Source: Epsilonproteobacteria bacterium UBA6211 (GTDB lineage: Bacteria; Campylobacterota; Campylobacteria; Campylobacterales; Arcobacteraceae). From it: DNA of 27,010 nucleotides. The notes below the pieces were generated by a model. The model saw nothing but the letters and a program-made list of their open reading frames with translations, did no database searches and was not told the origin of the DNA. Shown piece after piece: positions 25,107 through 27,010 of this stretch (positions are counted from its first letter, which is position 1; every line of letters starts with the position of its first letter). Location: contig DISL01000132.1 in NCBI GenBank assembly GCA_002421845.1, forward strand, positions 1 to 27,010. Direction: 5' to 3'. The position numbers and the translations under genes were made by a program.

Positions 25107-25294
25107 TAATAATTATCCCAAACAGGCGTTAACCACGAAAGTGGCCCTAAAAGCCAACAAATTGCAGGTTGAGCATCCTTTAGGAACTGCAACAAAAAAC
25201 GAGCGTTACACACCGGATGACTACGAAACCCACTAAAAATACAATTATCGGACCCTCAAAGTGTGGGAATCCCGCTTTGTCTAGGATAAATTAT
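25107..25294 (-). ncRNA. ssrS: Probable 6S RNA
   Basis: The 234-base gap between hemD and purD has no coding frame but a 6S-like fold on the minus strand, about 188 nt. The ends pair: AUAAUUUAUCC (25294-25284) with GGAUAAUUAU (25118-25109), one bulged U; GCG/CGC continues the stem. Inside, the 5' side carries UUUGAGGGUCCGAUAAUU, comparable to the CCUGAGCCGAUAUUU block of E. coli 6S. The 3' side has the small bubble hairpin CCAC-UUUC-GUGG followed by GUUAACGCCUG, comparable to GGUUACAGCCUG. A terminal stem is closed by UUGCAG/CUGCAA. A TATAAT box precedes it. The ends are estimated from pairing and the promoter. 6S binds the housekeeping RNA polymerase in stationary phase. The comparison is from memory, not a model search. 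Confidence 0.72.
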
Positions 25295-25300
25295 GAGTAT

Positions 25301-25306
25301 ATTATA
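25301..25306 (-). promoter_or_regulatory. -10 box of the 6S RNA candidate
   Basis: TATAAT on the minus strand (25306-25301) in the sequence GGTATAATATACTC; predicted start at 25294 (A), exactly where the closing stem begins. Confidence 0.6.
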
Positions 25307-25322
25307 CCTAATATTTTATTAA

Positions 25323-25949
25323 TTAAAGGAGATTTTTTGCAAGTTTTATGCATTCATCTATAGAAGTTTTTGAAGATACATAATATTTTATATACTCAGG
25401 AAGTCTTAACGCGGTAGTCTTACCTATACAAACAGCCCTATTTGTAATATCCCAAGAAAAATTTCTTAAAAAACACTCAATATTAGAAGGGGATGTAAAA
25501 ATGATAATAGAATTAGATTCTAGTGTAGTTCCTAATTGCTGACATACGGTTTTATAAGCAATATATGAAGTTAAGTTTATATGATGATTTTTTAAAATCT
25601 CTTCAAGATTTGATACCACCTCAAAAGCTTTGAGATATAAAACCTTTTTATCTACCAATAGAGGAATCAATTCATTAGCAAAATCATTACCATGACCACT
25701 TATTCCGGTATATACAACGTTTCCGTTTAATGAAATTGTATAGTCTGATGTTGGCTTTGATATTGAATATATAGGTTTTTTATGCCAATCTTTGAAAGAA
25801 TTGTTTAGTGCCTTTACTGCATTCTTAGAAGTAACAATAATAGCATCGTATAGATTTAAATCAATATCTATTAGACTATATTCCGTAGCAAGAAGGGGTA
25901 AATTTACGACCCCTTCATATTCTTTGTCATTATTAGTTAGATAAATCAT
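25323..25949 (-). CDS. hemD: Uroporphyrinogen-III synthase
   Basis: Closes hydroxymethylbilane to uroporphyrinogen III in haem synthesis. The family is poorly conserved in sequence. Here about 208 residues show the two-lobe pattern with DAIIVTSKNAVKAL, a middle YIAYKTV, and IIIFTSPSNIECFL with CIGKTTA, which are the usual landmarks. I chose the ATG at 25949, whose ATGA overlaps the guaA stop by four bases; an ATG two codons earlier at 25955 is possible. Neither has a clear ribosome binding site, so translation is probably coupled to guaA. Confidence 0.85.
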   Translation of the reverse strand: MIYLTNNDKEYEGVVNLPLLATEYSLIDIDLNLYDAIIVTSKNAVKALNNSFKDWHKKPIYSISKPTSDYTISLNGNVVYTGISGHGNDFANELIPLLVDKKVLYLKAFEVVSNLEEILKNHHINLTSYIAYKTVCQQLGTTLESNSIIIFTSPSNIECFLRNFSWDITNRAVCIGKTTALRLPEYIKYYVSSKTSIDECIKLAKNLL

Positions 25950-27010
25950 TCCCATTCTATAGTAGCCGGTGGCTTAGAACTAATGTCATACACTACTCTA
26001 TTGATTCCATCAACCTCATTGATAATTCTTCTACTCATAGTCTCTAGTATATCATGAGGAATATGTGCAAATGTTGCAGTCATACCGTCTGTTGCTTCAA
26101 CTATTCTTATACAAGCAGTGTTATCGTAAGTTCTATTATCACCCATTACACCAACTGATCTTACATTTAAAAGTACCGTAAATGCTTGCCAAGTTTTATC
26201 GTAATATCCACTAGCTCTTAGTACATCAAGCATTATTACATCTGCAGCTCTTAAGACTTTCAAATCATCTTTATTTACTTCACCCATGATTCTTATAGCA
26301 AGACCTGGACCTGGGAAAGGGTGACGCCCTAACATATCTTTTGGAAGACCAAGTTCAAGCCCTAAAGCTCTTACTTCATCTTTAAAAATCTCTCTTAGAG
26401 GTTCTATAAGCTCAAACGTCATCCAATCAGGAAGACCGCCAACATTGTGGTGAGATTTGATAGTTTTACTAGGACCTTTAACCGCAACAGATTCTATAAC
26501 ATCGGTATAAAGTGTACCTTGTGCTAGATATTTAATACCGTCGTGTTTTTTAGCTTCTATATCAAATACTTCAATAAAAGTTTCGCCTATAATTTTTCTT
26601 TTTCTCTCAGGGTCCGTAACTCCTGCAAGTCTTGATAGGAAAAGTTCACTAGCATCTGCAGTAATAAGATTTACCCCTCTACTTTTAAACATAGCTTCAA
26701 CTTGTTCTCTCTCGTTAGCTCTTAAAAGACCGTTATCAACAAACACAGGTATTAGTTGGTCTCCAATAGCTTCTGCTAGAAGTGTTGCGACAACAGAGCT
26801 ATCAACTCCGCCGCTAACACCGCATAATACTTTATCAGTTCCTACTTTTGCTTTTATTTTTGCAATTTGTTCTTTGGCAAAATTACCCATATTCCAAGTA
26901 CTTTCGCAACCGCAAATATATTTTGCAAAGTTTTTAAGAAGTTTTGAACCCTCTACGCTATGATAAACTTCCGGGTGGAATTGGAATGCAAATATATTTT
27001 TATCCATATT
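25946..27010 (-). CDS. guaA: GMP synthase (glutamine-hydrolysing), N-terminal part outside window
   Basis: Converts XMP to GMP using glutamine and ATP. The frame is open through the right edge. What is visible is the end of the class I glutamine amidotransferase domain, FQFHPEVYHS with the His and Glu of its triad, the PP-loop GVSGGVDSSV of the ATP pyrophosphatase domain, and the C-terminal dimerisation domain ending in PATIEWE. About 355 codons of an expected 510 or so are in view. An ATG near the edge is internal and not the true start. Downstream overlap with hemD. Confidence 0.97.
   Translation of the reverse strand, partial: NMDKNIFAFQFHPEVYHSVEGSKLLKNFAKYICGCESTWNMGNFAKEQIAKIKAKVGTDKVLCGVSGGVDSSVVATLLAEAIGDQLIPVFVDNGLLRANEREQVEAMFKSRGVNLITADASELFLSRLAGVTDPERKRKIIGETFIEVFDIEAKKHDGIKYLAQGTLYTDVIESVAVKGPSKTIKSHHNVGGLPDWMTFELIEPLREIFKDEVRALGLELGLPKDMLGRHPFPGPGLAIRIMGEVNKDDLKVLRAADVIMLDVLRASGYYDKTWQAFTVLLNVRSVGVMGDNRTYDNTACIRIVEATDGMTATFAHIPHDILETMSRRIINEVDGINRVVYDISSKPPATIEWE

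Noticed and set aside
25089..25322. tmRNA, SRP RNA, RNase P RNA or a purine riboswitch as explanation of the purD leader
   Set aside because: I see no tRNA-like end or tag frame, no GGAAGG-type SRP loop, no RNase P core, and no three-way purine aptamer; the 6S blocks fit better.
26948..27003. ATG near the right edge as the start of guaA
   Set aside because: The open frame continues upstream and the protein lacks most of the amidotransferase domain, so the true start lies outside.

Overview
This AT-rich window comes from the chromosome of a Campylobacterota (epsilonproteobacterial) species, most likely of the Arcobacter group. The reasons are a XerH-type single tyrosine recombinase, the run purD / RDD / lptD / phosphoribosyltransferase / pnp, and AAGGA-type ribosome binding sites with isolated TATAAT boxes. 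The genus is inferred, not demonstrated. Nearly all of it is ordinary housekeeping sequence. I see no prophage, insertion sequence, CRISPR array, tRNA or rRNA.

Layout. (1) Positions 1-3815, minus strand: a type I secretion unit, made of an unusual TolC-like outer-membrane protein fused to calcium-type repeats and two OmpA-like domains, then a LapB-type ABC exporter that runs off the left edge. (2) 4015-9071, minus strand: RNA helicase - uvrC - alr - a Sel1-repeat lipoprotein-free secreted protein, tightly packed, with a structured leader before the helicase. (3) 9230-13198, plus strand: an M3 oligopeptidase, two small proteins of unknown function, and xerH, which has a dif-like palindrome upstream. 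(4) 13205-18330, minus strand: a chemotaxis operon cheY-cheA-cheR-cheD-cheB without cheW or a receptor gene. (5) 18400-27010, minus strand: guaA (truncated by the right edge) - hemD - a probable 6S RNA - purD - RDD membrane protein - lptD - phosphoribosyltransferase - pnp.

How the genes work together. The secretion unit probably exports a large adhesin or RTX-like protein whose gene is not in view. The che operon holds a histidine kinase, a response regulator and the full receptor-modification set (methyltransferase, methylesterase, deamidase), so it should adapt receptors encoded elsewhere. The purine genes guaA and purD flank the 6S RNA, which could link growth-phase control of RNA polymerase to this transcription unit.

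The observations most worth following are the previously unlabelled 6S-like RNA directly in front of purD, the TolC/TSP3/double-OmpA fusion, four short aromatic-acidic repeats replacing the P2 domain of CheA, and the dif-like site beside xerH. Only one stretch without a gene approaches 300 bases: 25089-25322, which is filled by the RNA candidate and its promoter. The 199-base gap 3818-4014 holds a weak terminator and a palindrome.
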